From contig NZ_CP045417.1 of the NCBI RefSeq assembly GCF_009363755.1, positions 1,922,001-1,986,000 of the forward strand: a stretch of 64,000 nt of DNA. The letters run 5' to 3'. The stretch is from Halomonas sp. THAF5a (GTDB taxonomy: Bacteria > Pseudomonadota > Gammaproteobacteria > Pseudomonadales > Halomonadaceae). The position numbers and the translations under genes are program-made. Every line of letters starts with the position of its first letter. Position 1 is the first letter of the stretch. Shown piece after piece: positions 29,409 through 38,898 of the stretch. The notes under the pieces were generated by a model. The model made no database searches, was not told where the DNA came from, and worked only from the letters and a program-made list of their open reading frames with translations.

Positions 29409-29433
29409 GCCGGCGGCGTCACCGTAATCGCCC

Positions 29434-30099
29434 TTACCAGGGGAGCGTCTCGCCGTTGCTGTGCCAGAAGCCGCCGCTGGTCTCGAGCGTCAGCGCCGCG
29501 ATCCGCGCCGCGATGCCCTCGGCGGCCTCCTCCGGGCTGATCAGGCCGCCGAAGTTGACCATGCGCGTCTGCACGTAGCCCGGGTGGAGCTGGGCCACGG
29601 CGATGCCGCGCGGCGCCAGGTCCACCGCCAGCGACTTGCCGAAGGCGTTCAGCGCGGCCTTGGAGGCCCGGTAGCCATAGCGCCCGCCGGAGTCGTTGTC
29701 GGCGATCGAGCCCATGCGGCTGGTGATATTGGCGATCTTGGCGCCCTCGCCGAGCCTCGGCAGCAGGGCCTCGGTGAGGCGCAGCGGGGCGTAGGCGTTG
29801 ACCTCCATCTGCGCGCGGATGGCGTCGAAGTCGAGCTCGCCCAGCACCTCATCGTGAAGCATGCCGGCGTTGTTGATCAGCAGGTCCAGCGACGGCTCCC
29901 CGAGCGCCTCGACGAGTCGCGCGACGTCCGCCTCGCGGGTCACGTCGATGCCATCGATGACTCGCTCGGCCACCTCGGCGAGCTCGCTGGAGCCGGCGCG
30001 GCAGACGCCGATCACCCGCCAGCCGGCATGGTGATAGTGGCGCGCCAGCGCCAGGCCGACGCCGCGATTGGCGCCCGTGATCAGTACGGTGGACGTCAT
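29434..30099 (-). CDS. Short-chain dehydrogenase/reductase (C-factor-like)
   Basis: 221 residues from ATG 30099, with GGGAG 5 nt upstream. Classical SDR: VLITGANRGVGLALARHY (TGxxxGxG cofactor loop), LLINNAGML (NNAG), an active-site Ser in NITSRMGSI, and YGYRASKAALNAFGKSL (YxxxK). The sequence, including GGRYGYRASKAALN, resembles the CsgA/C-factor subgroup of unknown substrate. It converges with the DUF393 gene (25 nt apart). Confidence 0.88.
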   Translation of the reverse strand: MTSTVLITGANRGVGLALARHYHHAGWRVIGVCRAGSSELAEVAERVIDGIDVTREADVARLVEALGEPSLDLLINNAGMLHDEVLGELDFDAIRAQMEVNAYAPLRLTEALLPRLGEGAKIANITSRMGSIADNDSGGRYGYRASKAALNAFGKSLAVDLAPRGIAVAQLHPGYVQTRMVNFGGLISPEEAAEGIAARIAALTLETSGGFWHSNGETLPW

Positions 30100-30321
30100 G
30101 TGCTCTCCCTCATGGGTCATGTAGTCGATGGGTCACATATTCGGTGCGTGGCCATCCCGGCAGGAGGAGCCGGGCGTGTCGCGCTGCTCCTGTCTAGGTG
30201 TGGGACGCCCCCACGAATTCAAGGGGCGGCGACGTCGAGGCACGACGGCAAGAGACGCGGTCTGGCCTACACTGGTGGCCAATGGCCGCCCGGCGGCGCG
30301 GCCTCGTTGCGAGGAGTCGGC

Positions 30322-32145
30322 ATGGAACCCCATCATCGCTTCAACGTGATCTACGTGCTGATCGCCGTGATGTTCTTCCTCACCTTCCAGAACGTCTATC
30401 GCAACTGGCAGACCACCGACCCCATTCCCTACTCGGAATTCACCCGGCTGCTCGAGGCGGGCCGCATCGCCGAGGTGAAGATCGCCGACGACCGCCTCAC
30501 CGGCACCTTCGCCTCGCCCCAGCCCGACGGCCGCACCGCCTTCACCACCAACCGGGTCGACCCCGACCTGGCCGAGCGGCTGGCGCAGTACGACGTCACC
30601 TTCGACGGCCGCCCGACGAGCCCCTTCCTGACCGTGCTGCTGTCGTGGTTCTTTCCGCTGGTGCTGCTCTTCGTCATCTGGTCCTTCCTGATCCGCCGCA
30701 TGACCGGCGGTGGCGGGGTCGGCGGCATGATGTCGATCGGCAAGTCCAAGGCCAAGGTCTACGTGGAGACCTCGACCAGGGTGACCTTCGAGGACGTCGC
30801 CGGGGTGGATGAGGCGAAGCTCGAACTGCAGGAGGTGGTGGCCTTCCTGCGCGACCCCGAGCGCTACGGCCGGCTCGGCGCGCATATCCCCAAGGGGATC
30901 CTGCTGGTCGGGCCACCCGGCACCGGCAAGACGCTGCTGGCCCGGGCCGTGGCCGGCGAGGCCGGCGTGCCCTTCTTCTCGATCTCCGGCTCGGAGTTCG
31001 TCGAGATGTTCGTCGGAGTGGGGGCCGCCCGGGTGCGCGACCTCTTCGAGCAGGCCGCCAAGGCCAAGCCCTGCATCATCTTCATCGACGAGCTGGATGC
31101 CCTGGGCCGCGCGCGCATTCCGGGCGCCATGGGCGGCCAGGACGAGAAGGAGCAGACGCTCAACCAGCTGCTCGCGGAGCTCGACGGCTTCGACCCTTCC
31201 ACCGGCATCGTGCTGCTGGCCGCCACCAACCGACCGGAGATCCTCGATCCCGCCCTGCTTCGCGCGGGCCGCTTCGACCGCCAGGTGCTGGTGGACCGCC
31301 CCGAGCGCCAGGGGCGGCGCGAGATCCTGCGCGTGCATGTTGCCAAGATCCACGCCCTGGACCCGGACGTCGACCTCGACCATGTCGCCTCGCTGACGCC
31401 GGGCTTCACCGGCGCCGATCTCGCCAACCTGGTCAACGAGGCGGCGCTGCTGGCCACCCGTCGCAACAGCGAGACGGTGGCCATGGCGGACTTCACCAGC
31501 GCCATCGAGCGCCTGGTCGCCGGCCTCGAGAAGAAGAGCCGCCTGCTCAATGCCCACGAGCGGGCGGTGGTCGCCCATCACGAGATGGGCCATGCCCTGG
31601 TCGCCGCCTCCCTGCCGGGCATGGATCCGGTGCACAAGGTCTCGATCATCCCCCGCGGCGTGGGCGCCTTGGGCTATACCCTCCAGCGCCCCACCGAGGA
31701 TCGCTTCCTGCAGAGCGAGAGCGACCTCAAGTACCGCATGGCGGTGCTGATGGGTGGCCGCGCCGCCGAGGCGCTGATCTTCGCGGAGGTCTCCACCGGC
31801 GCCGCCGACGACCTCGCCAAGGCCAGCGAGATCGCCCGGGACATGGCGAGTCGCTTCGGCATGGCCGACGAGACCGGCCAGGTGGTCTACCAGCAGGAGC
31901 GCCAGGCCTTCCTGGGCAAGCAGCACACCCTCGGCCAGCCCCGCGACTACGCCGAGGCGACCGCCCGGGAAATCGACCTGGCCGTGCGCCAGCTGGTCGA
32001 CGAGGCCTATGCCCTCGCTCACACGACGCTGACCGAGCGGCGCGGCGATCTTGAGGCCGGCGCCGCCCTGCTGCTCGAGCGTGAGACCCTCACCGCCACG
32101 GAGTTCCCGCCGATGGCATCGTCGCCCTCCGCCGCGTCATCTTGA
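30322..32145 (+). CDS. ftsH: FtsH-family ATP-dependent zinc metalloprotease (paralog)
   Basis: Membrane-anchored AAA+ protease that unfolds and degrades membrane and regulatory proteins. 607 residues (E. coli FtsH 644). TM segments lie at about 8-26 and 100-122. Walker A GPPGTGKT is at 197-204 and Walker B reads [10 protein letters not shown], followed by the pore motif MFVGVG and a second region of homology with RAGRFDRQ. The zinc site is HEMGH at 420-424, where Met replaces the usual Ala, with a third ligand Asp near 497 (STGAADDL). GAGGAG precedes the ATG. The housekeeping ftsH of gammaproteobacteria normally sits beside rlmE and folP, absent here, so this is probably a second copy with a shortened C-terminus. 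Confidence 0.9.
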   Translation: MEPHHRFNVIYVLIAVMFFLTFQNVYRNWQTTDPIPYSEFTRLLEAGRIAEVKIADDRLTGTFASPQPDGRTAFTTNRVDPDLAERLAQYDVTFDGRPTSPFLTVLLSWFFPLVLLFVIWSFLIRRMTGGGGVGGMMSIGKSKAKVYVETSTRVTFEDVAGVDEAKLELQEVVAFLRDPERYGRLGAHIPKGILLVGPPGTGKTLLARAVAGEAGVPFFSISGSEFVEMFVGVGAARVRDLFEQAAKAKPCIIFIDELDALGRARIPGAMGGQDEKEQTLNQLLAELDGFDPSTGIVLLAATNRPEILDPALLRAGRFDRQVLVDRPERQGRREILRVHVAKIHALDPDVDLDHVASLTPGFTGADLANLVNEAALLATRRNSETVAMADFTSAIERLVAGLEKKSRLLNAHERAVVAHHEMGHALVAASLPGMDPVHKVSIIPRGVGALGYTLQRPTEDRFLQSESDLKYRMAVLMGGRAAEALIFAEVSTGAADDLAKASEIARDMASRFGMADETGQVVYQQERQAFLGKQHTLGQPRDYAEATAREIDLAVRQLVDEAYALAHTTLTERRGDLEAGAALLLERETLTATEFPPMASSPSAASS

Positions 32146-32363
32146 CGCGGCTCGGGCCTCCTGAAAGGCCAATCCCCCCTTAAGACATCCCTAAGACAGC
32201 GCCGCGATACTGCGCCCCCGTGCGCCGCCCCGGCGACGAGCACGGCGATGCCCGGCCGTCCTCGGCGCACCGGACGTGGTGCCGGTTGCGGGCTGACTAT
32301 TCGCACCCTATCATTTGCGCGCCAACCTCATCGCTCACCCTCCTCCCGGGAACCTCCACTCCG

Positions 32364-33848
32364 ATGTCGATGCTACCCCGACCGCACCACAGGCCCCGGC
32401 ACCCCGCCCGGCTGCCTGGTCTTCTCGTGCTCGTGACCCTGGGCCTGCTGGGCGCCCCGCTGGCCCAGGCCGCTGCCGGCCCCCTCGCGCTCACCCACTC
32501 GCTCGCAGGCTTCACCGCCGTGACGCTCTTCCTGCTTGCCTACGCGCTGGTCATGGCCGAGGAGCAGCTGCACATGCGCAAGTCCAAGCCGGTGCTGATC
32601 GCCGCCGGCCTGATCTGGACGCTGATCGGCTGGGTATATGTGCAGGCGGGCCTGCCCGACGCCGCCGAAGAGGCGTTCCGGGAGACGCTGCTGGAGTACA
32701 GCGAACTGCTGCTCTTCCTGCTGGTGGCGATGACCTACATCAACGCCATGGAGGAGCGTCGCGTCTTCGACGCCCTGCGCGCCTGGATGGTGCGACGCGG
32801 CTTCAGCTACCGCTCGCTGTTCTGGATCACCGGCGTACTGGCCTTCGCCATCTCGGCCATCGCCAACAACCTGACCACGGCGATGCTGATGTGCGCCGTG
32901 GTGCTCAAGGTCGCCGAGGGCGACAAGCGCTTCATCGGCCTGTGCTGCGTCAACATCGTCATCGCCTCCAACGCCGGCGGCACCTTCAGCCCCTTCGGCG
33001 ACATCACCACCCTGATGGTCTGGCAGGCCGGCATGGTGGCGTTCGACCAGTTCTTCGTCCTGCTCGTGCCGGCGCTGGTCAACTACCTGCTGCCGGCGCT
33101 GATCATGAGCCTGTTCATCAAGAACCGGAAGCCCGACCCCCTGGAAGAGAACGTCTGGCTCAAGCGCGGCGCACGGCGCATCATCGCCCTGTTCCTGTTC
33201 ACCGTGGCCAACGCCGTGGCCTGCCACACCCTGCTCCACCTGCCGCCGGTGCTCGGCATGATGACCGGCCTTGGCCTGCTGCAGTTCTTCGGCTACTACC
33301 TGCGGCGCAGCCTGCCGCGCTCGCTGGAGCGCAAGCGCACCCGCTACACCCAGCGTGGCGACTGGAAGAAGCTCGAGCAGCTCGGCAGCGTGGTGCCCTT
33401 CGACGTCTTCACGCGAATCGCCCGCTCCGAGTGGGACACCCTGCTGTTCTTCTACGGTGTGGTGATGTGCGTCGGCGGCCTGGGCTTCATGGGCTATCTT
33501 GCACTGCTCTCCGAGACGCTCTATACCGGCTGGGATCCGCTGTGGGCCAATATCGTGCTGGGCGTGGTCTCGGCGGTGGTCGACAACATCCCGGTGATGT
33601 TCGCCGTGCTCTCCATGGAGCCTGACATGTCGCTCGGCAACTGGCTGCTGATCACCCTGACGGCCGGCGTCGGCGGCAGCCTGCTCTCGGTGGGCTCCGC
33701 CGCCGGGGTCGCGCTGATGGGCCAGGCCCGGGGCAACTACACCTTCGCCACCCACCTGCGCTGGCTGCCGGTCATCGCCCTGGGCTACGCGGCCAGCATC
33801 GCGGTGCACGTCTGGCTGAACGCCGAGGGCTTCCGGCTGCTCGGCTGA
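32364..33848 (+). CDS. nhaD: Na+/H+ antiporter NhaD
   Basis: 494 residues; pumps Na+ out in exchange for protons, important in salty and alkaline media. The N-terminus has a long hydrophobic stretch ending APLAQAAA, probably a signal peptide or first helix. About 12 further hydrophobic segments follow. Family motifs: NNLTTAMLMCAVV, NIVIASNAGGTFSPFGDITTLMVW (ion-transport signature) and VSAVVDNIPVMFAVLSM near the C-terminus. Start ATG 32364 or 32370; ribosome site weak. The 218 bases after ftsH hold no other gene. Confidence 0.92.
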   Translation: MSMLPRPHHRPRHPARLPGLLVLVTLGLLGAPLAQAAAGPLALTHSLAGFTAVTLFLLAYALVMAEEQLHMRKSKPVLIAAGLIWTLIGWVYVQAGLPDAAEEAFRETLLEYSELLLFLLVAMTYINAMEERRVFDALRAWMVRRGFSYRSLFWITGVLAFAISAIANNLTTAMLMCAVVLKVAEGDKRFIGLCCVNIVIASNAGGTFSPFGDITTLMVWQAGMVAFDQFFVLLVPALVNYLLPALIMSLFIKNRKPDPLEENVWLKRGARRIIALFLFTVANAVACHTLLHLPPVLGMMTGLGLLQFFGYYLRRSLPRSLERKRTRYTQRGDWKKLEQLGSVVPFDVFTRIARSEWDTLLFFYGVVMCVGGLGFMGYLALLSETLYTGWDPLWANIVLGVVSAVVDNIPVMFAVLSMEPDMSLGNWLLITLTAGVGGSLLSVGSAAGVALMGQARGNYTFATHLRWLPVIALGYAASIAVHVWLNAEGFRLLG

Positions 33849-33896
33849 GCCGCAGGCGCGCCCCCGGTGTTCGGGCCGGCGGCCTGGGGCGCACGC

Positions 33897-34127
33897 TCAG
33901 GGCCGGAGCGGTGCCGCCATGCTCATGGCGGGATCGGCGAGGTCGAGGAGGTCATCGAGGATCACGGTGCCCTCGACCCCCTGCACGTCGCTCAGGCGTT
34001 CGACGCCGACGACCCGGCCGCGGATCCGCTCCGCCTCGAGGGTCTCGCCCACCCGGGGCATCTGATCCGCTTCCAGGCAGTGCAGCAGGTAGCTGCCCGG
34101 GGTATAGCTGACGACGAGCAGTTGCAT
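33897..34127 (-). CDS. Small conserved-looking hypothetical protein
   Basis: 76 residues, no signal peptide or membrane segment. A good ribosome site (GAGAGGGG) precedes the ATG. The sequence begins MQLLVVSYTPGSYLLHCL and has a regular acidic and hydrophobic pattern (VVGVERLSDVQGVEGTVILDDLLDL), suggesting a small folded beta-rich protein. No family recognised. It converges with nhaD. Confidence 0.6.
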   Translation of the reverse strand: MQLLVVSYTPGSYLLHCLEADQMPRVGETLEAERIRGRVVGVERLSDVQGVEGTVILDDLLDLADPAMSMAAPLRP

Positions 34128-34269
34128 GGCCGGCCCCTCTCTCGGTGAGACATCGCCTGAGTGTTGACCATGGCGCGGGGCCTGTCACTGACGAAACGCT
34201 GTGCGACAACGACCCCGTGCCAAGCCGTTGATCCTGCTGGCCTGCCGTGACACCGTCGTGCCCCATCCC

Positions 34270-34297
34270 GCTGACCGCGGCGCGCGCCGCGGTCAGC
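34270..34297. repeat. 28-nt perfect palindrome at the 3' end of the RND pump gene
   Basis: GCTGACCGCGGCGC followed by its exact complement, covering the stop codon of the pump gene (34293-34295). In RNA it would form a tight hairpin. No T tract follows, so it may be a non-canonical terminator or an mRNA 3'-end stabiliser. Confidence 0.6.
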
Positions 34298-37200
34298 TGT
34301 TGGTGGGCGCTTCCTGCGCGCGCGCCTCGACACGGCCGAAACGCTCGCGCAGCCGCTCGAGATAGCTCAGCAGCACCGGAATCACGGCCAGCACCAGCAG
34401 CGTCGAGAAGGCGAGGCCGAAGGCGATGGAGACGGCCATGGGGATCAGGAACTGCGCCTGCAGCGAGGTCTCGAAGAGCAGCGGCAGGAGCCCGCCAATG
34501 GTGGTCAGCGAGGTGAGCAGCACGGCGCGCACCCGCTGCACCACCGCCTCGTTGAGGGCGGCGTCGATGGCGAGCCCCTTGTGGCGCTGGTGGCGGTAGA
34601 AGGCCACCAGGATGATGGCGTTGTTGACCACGATCCCCGACAGCCCGAAGAGCCCGAACAGCGACAGCATGGTCAGGTCGAGCCCCAGCGCCCAGTGGCC
34701 CAGCAGCGCCCCGACCAGTGCCAGCGGGATGATCGCCATGACGATCAGCGGCAGGCTCCAGGAGGCGAAGACCCAGGCCAGCACCACGTACATCAGCCCC
34801 AGGCCGATCAGCAGGCCGGTGCGCATGTCGGCGAAGGTCTCGCGCTGGTCGGCGGCGCGCCCCTCGAAGCTGTAGCGCAGCCGGTGGGTGCTGGCGAGCG
34901 TCGGCAACACCTCCTCGGAGACGGCGTCGAGCACCCGCTCGGCGTTGGTGATCTCGCCGTCGAGCTCGGCGGTGACCTCCACCGCCAGGCGGCCGTCGGC
35001 GTGGCGCAGCGCCTCGAAGCCCTGGCGGTGGTCGAGCACCATGACCTGGTCCAGGGGCACGAAGCGCCCCTCCGGGGTGCGCACCGTCAGCCGGGACAGG
35101 GTCGAGAGGCGCTCGCGCTGCTCCCGGGGCAGCAGCACCCGCACCTCGACCTCGTCGGCGCCATCCTGGTAGATCTGCACCAGGCGGCCGTCGAAGGCCG
35201 CCCGGAGCTGTCGGCCGAGCTCGAGGGTCGTCAGCCCCAGGGCCTCGCCGTGGGCGCTCACCCGGTAGATCAGCTGCTCGCGCCCCCAGGGCATGTCGTC
35301 CTCGGTATCCAGCACGCCGGGCAGCTCGCGCAGCGAGCGCCCGAGGGATTCCGCCGCGGCCTTGAGGTCGTCGGCCGATTCGCCGGTCAGGCGAATGTTG
35401 ACGTCCTTGCCGGGCGGGCCCGCCGCCCGCTCAGTGATGGTCAGGTTCTCAAGGCCGGCGGGCTCGGCCAGGCGCGATCGCCAGGCGCGGATGAACTCGG
35501 CGTTGCGCACGTCGCGATCGTCCGAGGGGGTGAGCTCGATCATCATCGAGCCGACGTTGTCGCCGCTGCGCCCCGGCTGGCCGCCGGAGATCGTGGCCCC
35601 GTGGCGCGTCACCGCCTGCTGGACGAGCCCGCCGCCGAGCGCCGCCTCGGCCTCGTCCAGGGCGGTCTGCATCTCGGTCAGCAGCGCGTCCACGGTGTCG
35701 CGATCGGTGCCGGCCACGAAGCTGGCGTTGGCGTAGAGGATGTTGGGTTCCGGCGTGGGAAAGAAGTTGAACTCGAGGCGTCCCCCGGTCAGCAGACCGA
35801 GGGTGAAGAGCACCACGGCGATCGCCGAGGCGAGCGTGGCGCCCCGGTGGCGCAGGGTGAGCGCCGAGAAGCGCCGGAAGGGCCCCTCGCGAAAGCGCTC
35901 GAAGGCGCCCTCGAAGCGCTCCCGGGGCCGCGACAGCAGATGACGCCGTGACGACCGGCTCGGCACGAAGGCATTGCGCAGGTGGGCCGGCAGCACCACG
36001 AAGCACTCCAGCAGCGAGGCGATGAGCACGCAGATCATCACCACGGGGATATCGCCGAGGATGTTGCCGATCACCCCGCCCACCAGCAGCAGCGGCATGA
36101 AGGCCGCCACCGTGGTCAACGACGAGGCGATGACCGGCCACAGCATGCGCTTGGCGGCCCCCTCGGAGGCGTGGCGCGCGGCCTCGCCGCCGCGGAAGTG
36201 GGCATCGGCGTCCTCGCCGACCACGATGGCGTCGTCGACGATCACCCCCAGCGCCATGATCAGCGCGAACAGCGAGATCATGTTGATCGACCCGCCGATC
36301 ACCCAGAACACCGCCATGGCGGCCAGGAAGGCGGTAGGGATGCCGATCGCGACCCACAGCGCCACCCGGGCGGGCAGGAAGAAGTAGAGCAGCAGCAGCA
36401 CCAGCGCCAGCCCCCCCAGGCCGTTGCTGATCAGCAGCCCGATGCGCTCGGCGATCAGCTGCCAGGTCTCGTCGTGCACCTCGAGCGCCACCGAAGGCGG
36501 CAGCTGGGGGCGGGTCTCGTCGAGCCAGCGATTGAGCACCTCGGCGGCGGCCAGGGAGTTGCCGTTCTCGCTTCGCTGCAGCATCAGCTCCACCGCCGGG
36601 TGGCCGTCGCGGCTCAGGGTCACCGAGGGCTCGCGGGCCTCCTGGCGGATGGTGGCGATGTCGCCGAGGCGCAGCTGGACCCGCTCGCCGCTGAGCACCG
36701 GCAGGTCGGCGAAGGCCAGGGCGTCGCGACGCTGCTCCACCGCCCGCAGTTCCCGGGTGCTGTCCTGCTGCCCGAGCAGCCCCGCCGGCAGGTCCCGGGA
36801 CATCGCCTCGATGCGCTCGGCGATCTCGCCGAGGCTGAGCTGCAGCCCCTGCAGGCGCTCGGCCGGGACCTCGATGCTGATCTGCTGGTCGGGCAGGCCG
36901 CTGATCTCCACCCGGTCGATGCCGGCCTGCAGCAGCTGGTCCTCGAAGCGGTTGGCGAGGTGGCGAAGCTCCCGGGGCGTGACCTCGCCGTGCACCAGCA
37001 GCCGGGCCACCGGTTCGTAGCGCGCCGCCCGGGCGACCTGGGGCTCCTCCGCCTCGGCGGGCAGGTTGGTGAACTCGTCGACCTGCTGGCGGACATCGTC
37101 CAGCGCCAGGATGGGATCGGTGCCCTCATGGAACTCCAGGGTGATGTTCGAGACGCCCTGGGCCGAGGTGGAGGTCATCCGCTTCAGGCCGTCGATGCTG

Positions 37201-37427
37201 CGCAGGCGCTGCTCGAAGGGGATGGTGATGCCCTGCTCGATGTCCTCCGCCGAGGCGCCGCTCCAGACCGTGCGCACGCTGACCACGTCCAGGGCGAAGG
37301 TGGGAAAGAACTGGATGTTCATCCGCGAGATGCCGAGCGCCCCGCCGAGCAGCATCATCAGCATCACCAGGTTGGCGGCGACCCGGTGGTGGACGAAGAA
37401 GCCGATCAGGCCGCGGCGCCGACTCAC
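34293..37427 (-). CDS. RND-family efflux pump, inner-membrane subunit
   Basis: 1,044 residues, usual length for AcrB/MdtB-like transporters. Twelve TM helices in the standard pattern: one at the N-terminus (NLVMLMMLLGGALG), then a large periplasmic loop. A cluster from about 335 to 465 includes GVIVDDAIVVGEDAD, whose two Asp residues form the proton relay. A second loop follows and a second TM cluster runs from about 870 to 1025 (LSLFGLFGLSGIVVNNAIILV). Start is GTG 37427, overlapping the fusion-protein stop as GTGA. It works with the membrane-fusion protein and an outer-membrane channel not present here. Substrate unknown. Confidence 0.93.
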   Translation of the reverse strand: MSRRRGLIGFFVHHRVAANLVMLMMLLGGALGISRMNIQFFPTFALDVVSVRTVWSGASAEDIEQGITIPFEQRLRSIDGLKRMTSTSAQGVSNITLEFHEGTDPILALDDVRQQVDEFTNLPAEAEEPQVARAARYEPVARLLVHGEVTPRELRHLANRFEDQLLQAGIDRVEISGLPDQQISIEVPAERLQGLQLSLGEIAERIEAMSRDLPAGLLGQQDSTRELRAVEQRRDALAFADLPVLSGERVQLRLGDIATIRQEAREPSVTLSRDGHPAVELMLQRSENGNSLAAAEVLNRWLDETRPQLPPSVALEVHDETWQLIAERIGLLISNGLGGLALVLLLLYFFLPARVALWVAIGIPTAFLAAMAVFWVIGGSINMISLFALIMALGVIVDDAIVVGEDADAHFRGGEAARHASEGAAKRMLWPVIASSLTTVAAFMPLLLVGGVIGNILGDIPVVMICVLIASLLECFVVLPAHLRNAFVPSRSSRRHLLSRPRERFEGAFERFREGPFRRFSALTLRHRGATLASAIAVVLFTLGLLTGGRLEFNFFPTPEPNILYANASFVAGTDRDTVDALLTEMQTALDEAEAALGGGLVQQAVTRHGATISGGQPGRSGDNVGSMMIELTPSDDRDVRNAEFIRAWRSRLAEPAGLENLTITERAAGPPGKDVNIRLTGESADDLKAAAESLGRSLRELPGVLDTEDDMPWGREQLIYRVSAHGEALGLTTLELGRQLRAAFDGRLVQIYQDGADEVEVRVLLPREQRERLSTLSRLTVRTPEGRFVPLDQVMVLDHRQGFEALRHADGRLAVEVTAELDGEITNAERVLDAVSEEVLPTLASTHRLRYSFEGRAADQRETFADMRTGLLIGLGLMYVVLAWVFASWSLPLIVMAIIPLALVGALLGHWALGLDLTMLSLFGLFGLSGIVVNNAIILVAFYRHQRHKGLAIDAALNEAVVQRVRAVLLTSLTTIGGLLPLLFETSLQAQFLIPMAVSIAFGLAFSTLLVLAVIPVLLSYLERLRERFGRVEARAQEAPTNS

Positions 37428-38725
37428 GAGGCCGCCTCCGGGTCACCTTGCCCCTCGCCCTCGTCTTTCTCGTCTTTCTCGTCTTTCTCGTCGTCCCGCT
37501 CGGCGCCGGCCTGGCGCTCGCTCTCGACCAGCAGGCCCTGCATGGCGTTGGGCAGGTGGGTGACGATCACCCGGTCGCCGTCGACCAGCGCCTCGCCGCT
37601 GACCAGCGCCCAGCGCTCGCCGTCTCGTAGCACCTCGCCATGGAGGGTCACGGCCAGGCGCTGCATGCGATTCGCCTCGCTCATCCGGTAGAGGGCGTCG
37701 TTGCCGTAGAGGGCGCTGTAGGGCACCGCCAGGCTCTGCGGCACCGCGGGACGCGCCAGCGACACGGCGACGTGGCTGCCGGGCCGCAGCCGCTCGCCGC
37801 CCGCCTCGAGGCGGAAGATCGCCTCGGTCCCGGCGGGGTCGCCCTCGCCGGCGAGCCCCTCCAGCACGAAACGGGCACCCTGCCCGTCGCTCGCCACCAG
37901 GCGTTGCTCCCGGGCCAGCGCCGCCAGGAGCTCCTCCTGATGACGCCCGGGAATGTGCGCGCGAAGCTCCAGGCCGCGCTCCGGATAGACGCTGAGCAGC
38001 TCGCTGCGCGCCGCGACCTGATCCCCCGGGGCGACCCGCAGGCGCGTGACGATGCCATCGAAGGGCGCCTCGACCCGGCTGCGCTCGGCATCGCGTCGCG
38101 CCGCGGCCAGGGTGGCCCGGGCCCGCTCCAGGCCGGCCTCGAGCCCGCGCAGGCGCGCCGGGTGCTCGGCGATCGCCCTCTCCCGGGCCGCGAGGGTCAC
38201 CCGGGCCCGGGCCAGCTCGTTGCGCGCCGCGTCCAGGTCCGACGCGGCGGCCAGGTTGCGGGTCCGGAGCGACCGGGTGCGCTCCAGCTGACGTCGGGCA
38301 TTGGCGACGAGCTCGCGTTCCCGGGCCACGGCTTCGAGATCACTCGCGTGGCGCACCCGTTCGTTCTCGACCTGGGCCTCACGATCGGCCACCTCGGCCT
38401 CGGCCTGCCGCAGGGGCGGCATCACGTCGGCATCGTCCAGGGCCACCAGCCGCTCGCCCTCGGCCACCCGCTGCCCCTCTCGCACCGGCCGCTCGGCGAT
38501 CCGCCCGGCCAGGGGCGCGGTCACGGTCAGCAGGTCGGGGGCCGTGATCTCGCCATAGAGCGGCAGGACGGGCGCCTGGGGGCTCAGCGTCGCGGCGAGG
38601 GTCTCCACCCGCCAGCGGCGCTCCTCGGGGGTCACGCTGGGGGTCTCGGGCCGGGTCGCGCGCAGCCACAGGAAGGCCGCCACGCCGAGGGCCAGGATCA
38701 ACAGGGGGAGCAGGCGTCTGAGCAT
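37424..38725 (-). CDS. RND efflux membrane-fusion (adaptor) protein
   Basis: 433 residues from ATG 38725. An N-terminal hydrophobic anchor (LLPLLILALGVAAFLWL) leads into the adaptor fold. The lipoyl halves are visible as VTAPLAGRIAERPVREGQ and VEAPFDGIVTRLRVAPGDQV. An alpha-helical hairpin rich in Glu, Arg and Ala lies between them (about 100-215), and a beta-barrel part with LRPGSHVAVSL follows. The C-terminus ends in a repetitive acidic tail encoded by 9-bp repeats. It is the first gene of the pump operon and bridges the pump to the outer membrane. Confidence 0.9.
   Translation of the reverse strand: MLRRLLPLLILALGVAAFLWLRATRPETPSVTPEERRWRVETLAATLSPQAPVLPLYGEITAPDLLTVTAPLAGRIAERPVREGQRVAEGERLVALDDADVMPPLRQAEAEVADREAQVENERVRHASDLEAVARERELVANARRQLERTRSLRTRNLAAASDLDAARNELARARVTLAARERAIAEHPARLRGLEAGLERARATLAAARRDAERSRVEAPFDGIVTRLRVAPGDQVAARSELLSVYPERGLELRAHIPGRHQEELLAALAREQRLVASDGQGARFVLEGLAGEGDPAGTEAIFRLEAGGERLRPGSHVAVSLARPAVPQSLAVPYSALYGNDALYRMSEANRMQRLAVTLHGEVLRDGERWALVSGEALVDGDRVIVTHLPNAMQGLLVESERQAGAERDDEKDEKDEKDEGEGQGDPEAAS
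37461..37492. repeat. 9-bp tandem repeats in the adaptor gene tail
   Basis: TCGTCTTTC is repeated three times in a row plus a partial fourth copy (plus-strand reading), encoding the charged EKDEKDEKDE-type tail of the fusion protein. Copy changes would keep the frame and only vary tail length. Confidence 0.75.
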
Positions 38726-38898
38726 CGGGCTGGGTTCCACCGGGAATATCAATAGCCCACAATATACAGTCATCGATCGGGGATTGTCGGCGCCAGCGGG
38801 CCATGGCGACACTAGACCGCAGCCCGTCCCCGCGGCCACGCGCCCCGCCCGGCCCCGGATCGGGTATCATCGATCCCCTCTCGCTTCGCGGAGTCGCC

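Noticed and set aside
30133..32022. 629-codon minus-strand open frame opposite the FtsH paralog
   Set aside because: Antisense artefact of high G+C codon bias; no motifs or ribosome site.
32373..33809. Long minus-strand open frame opposite nhaD
   Set aside because: Its Gln/His/Gly-rich translation has no membrane segments or domains, and nhaD is well supported.
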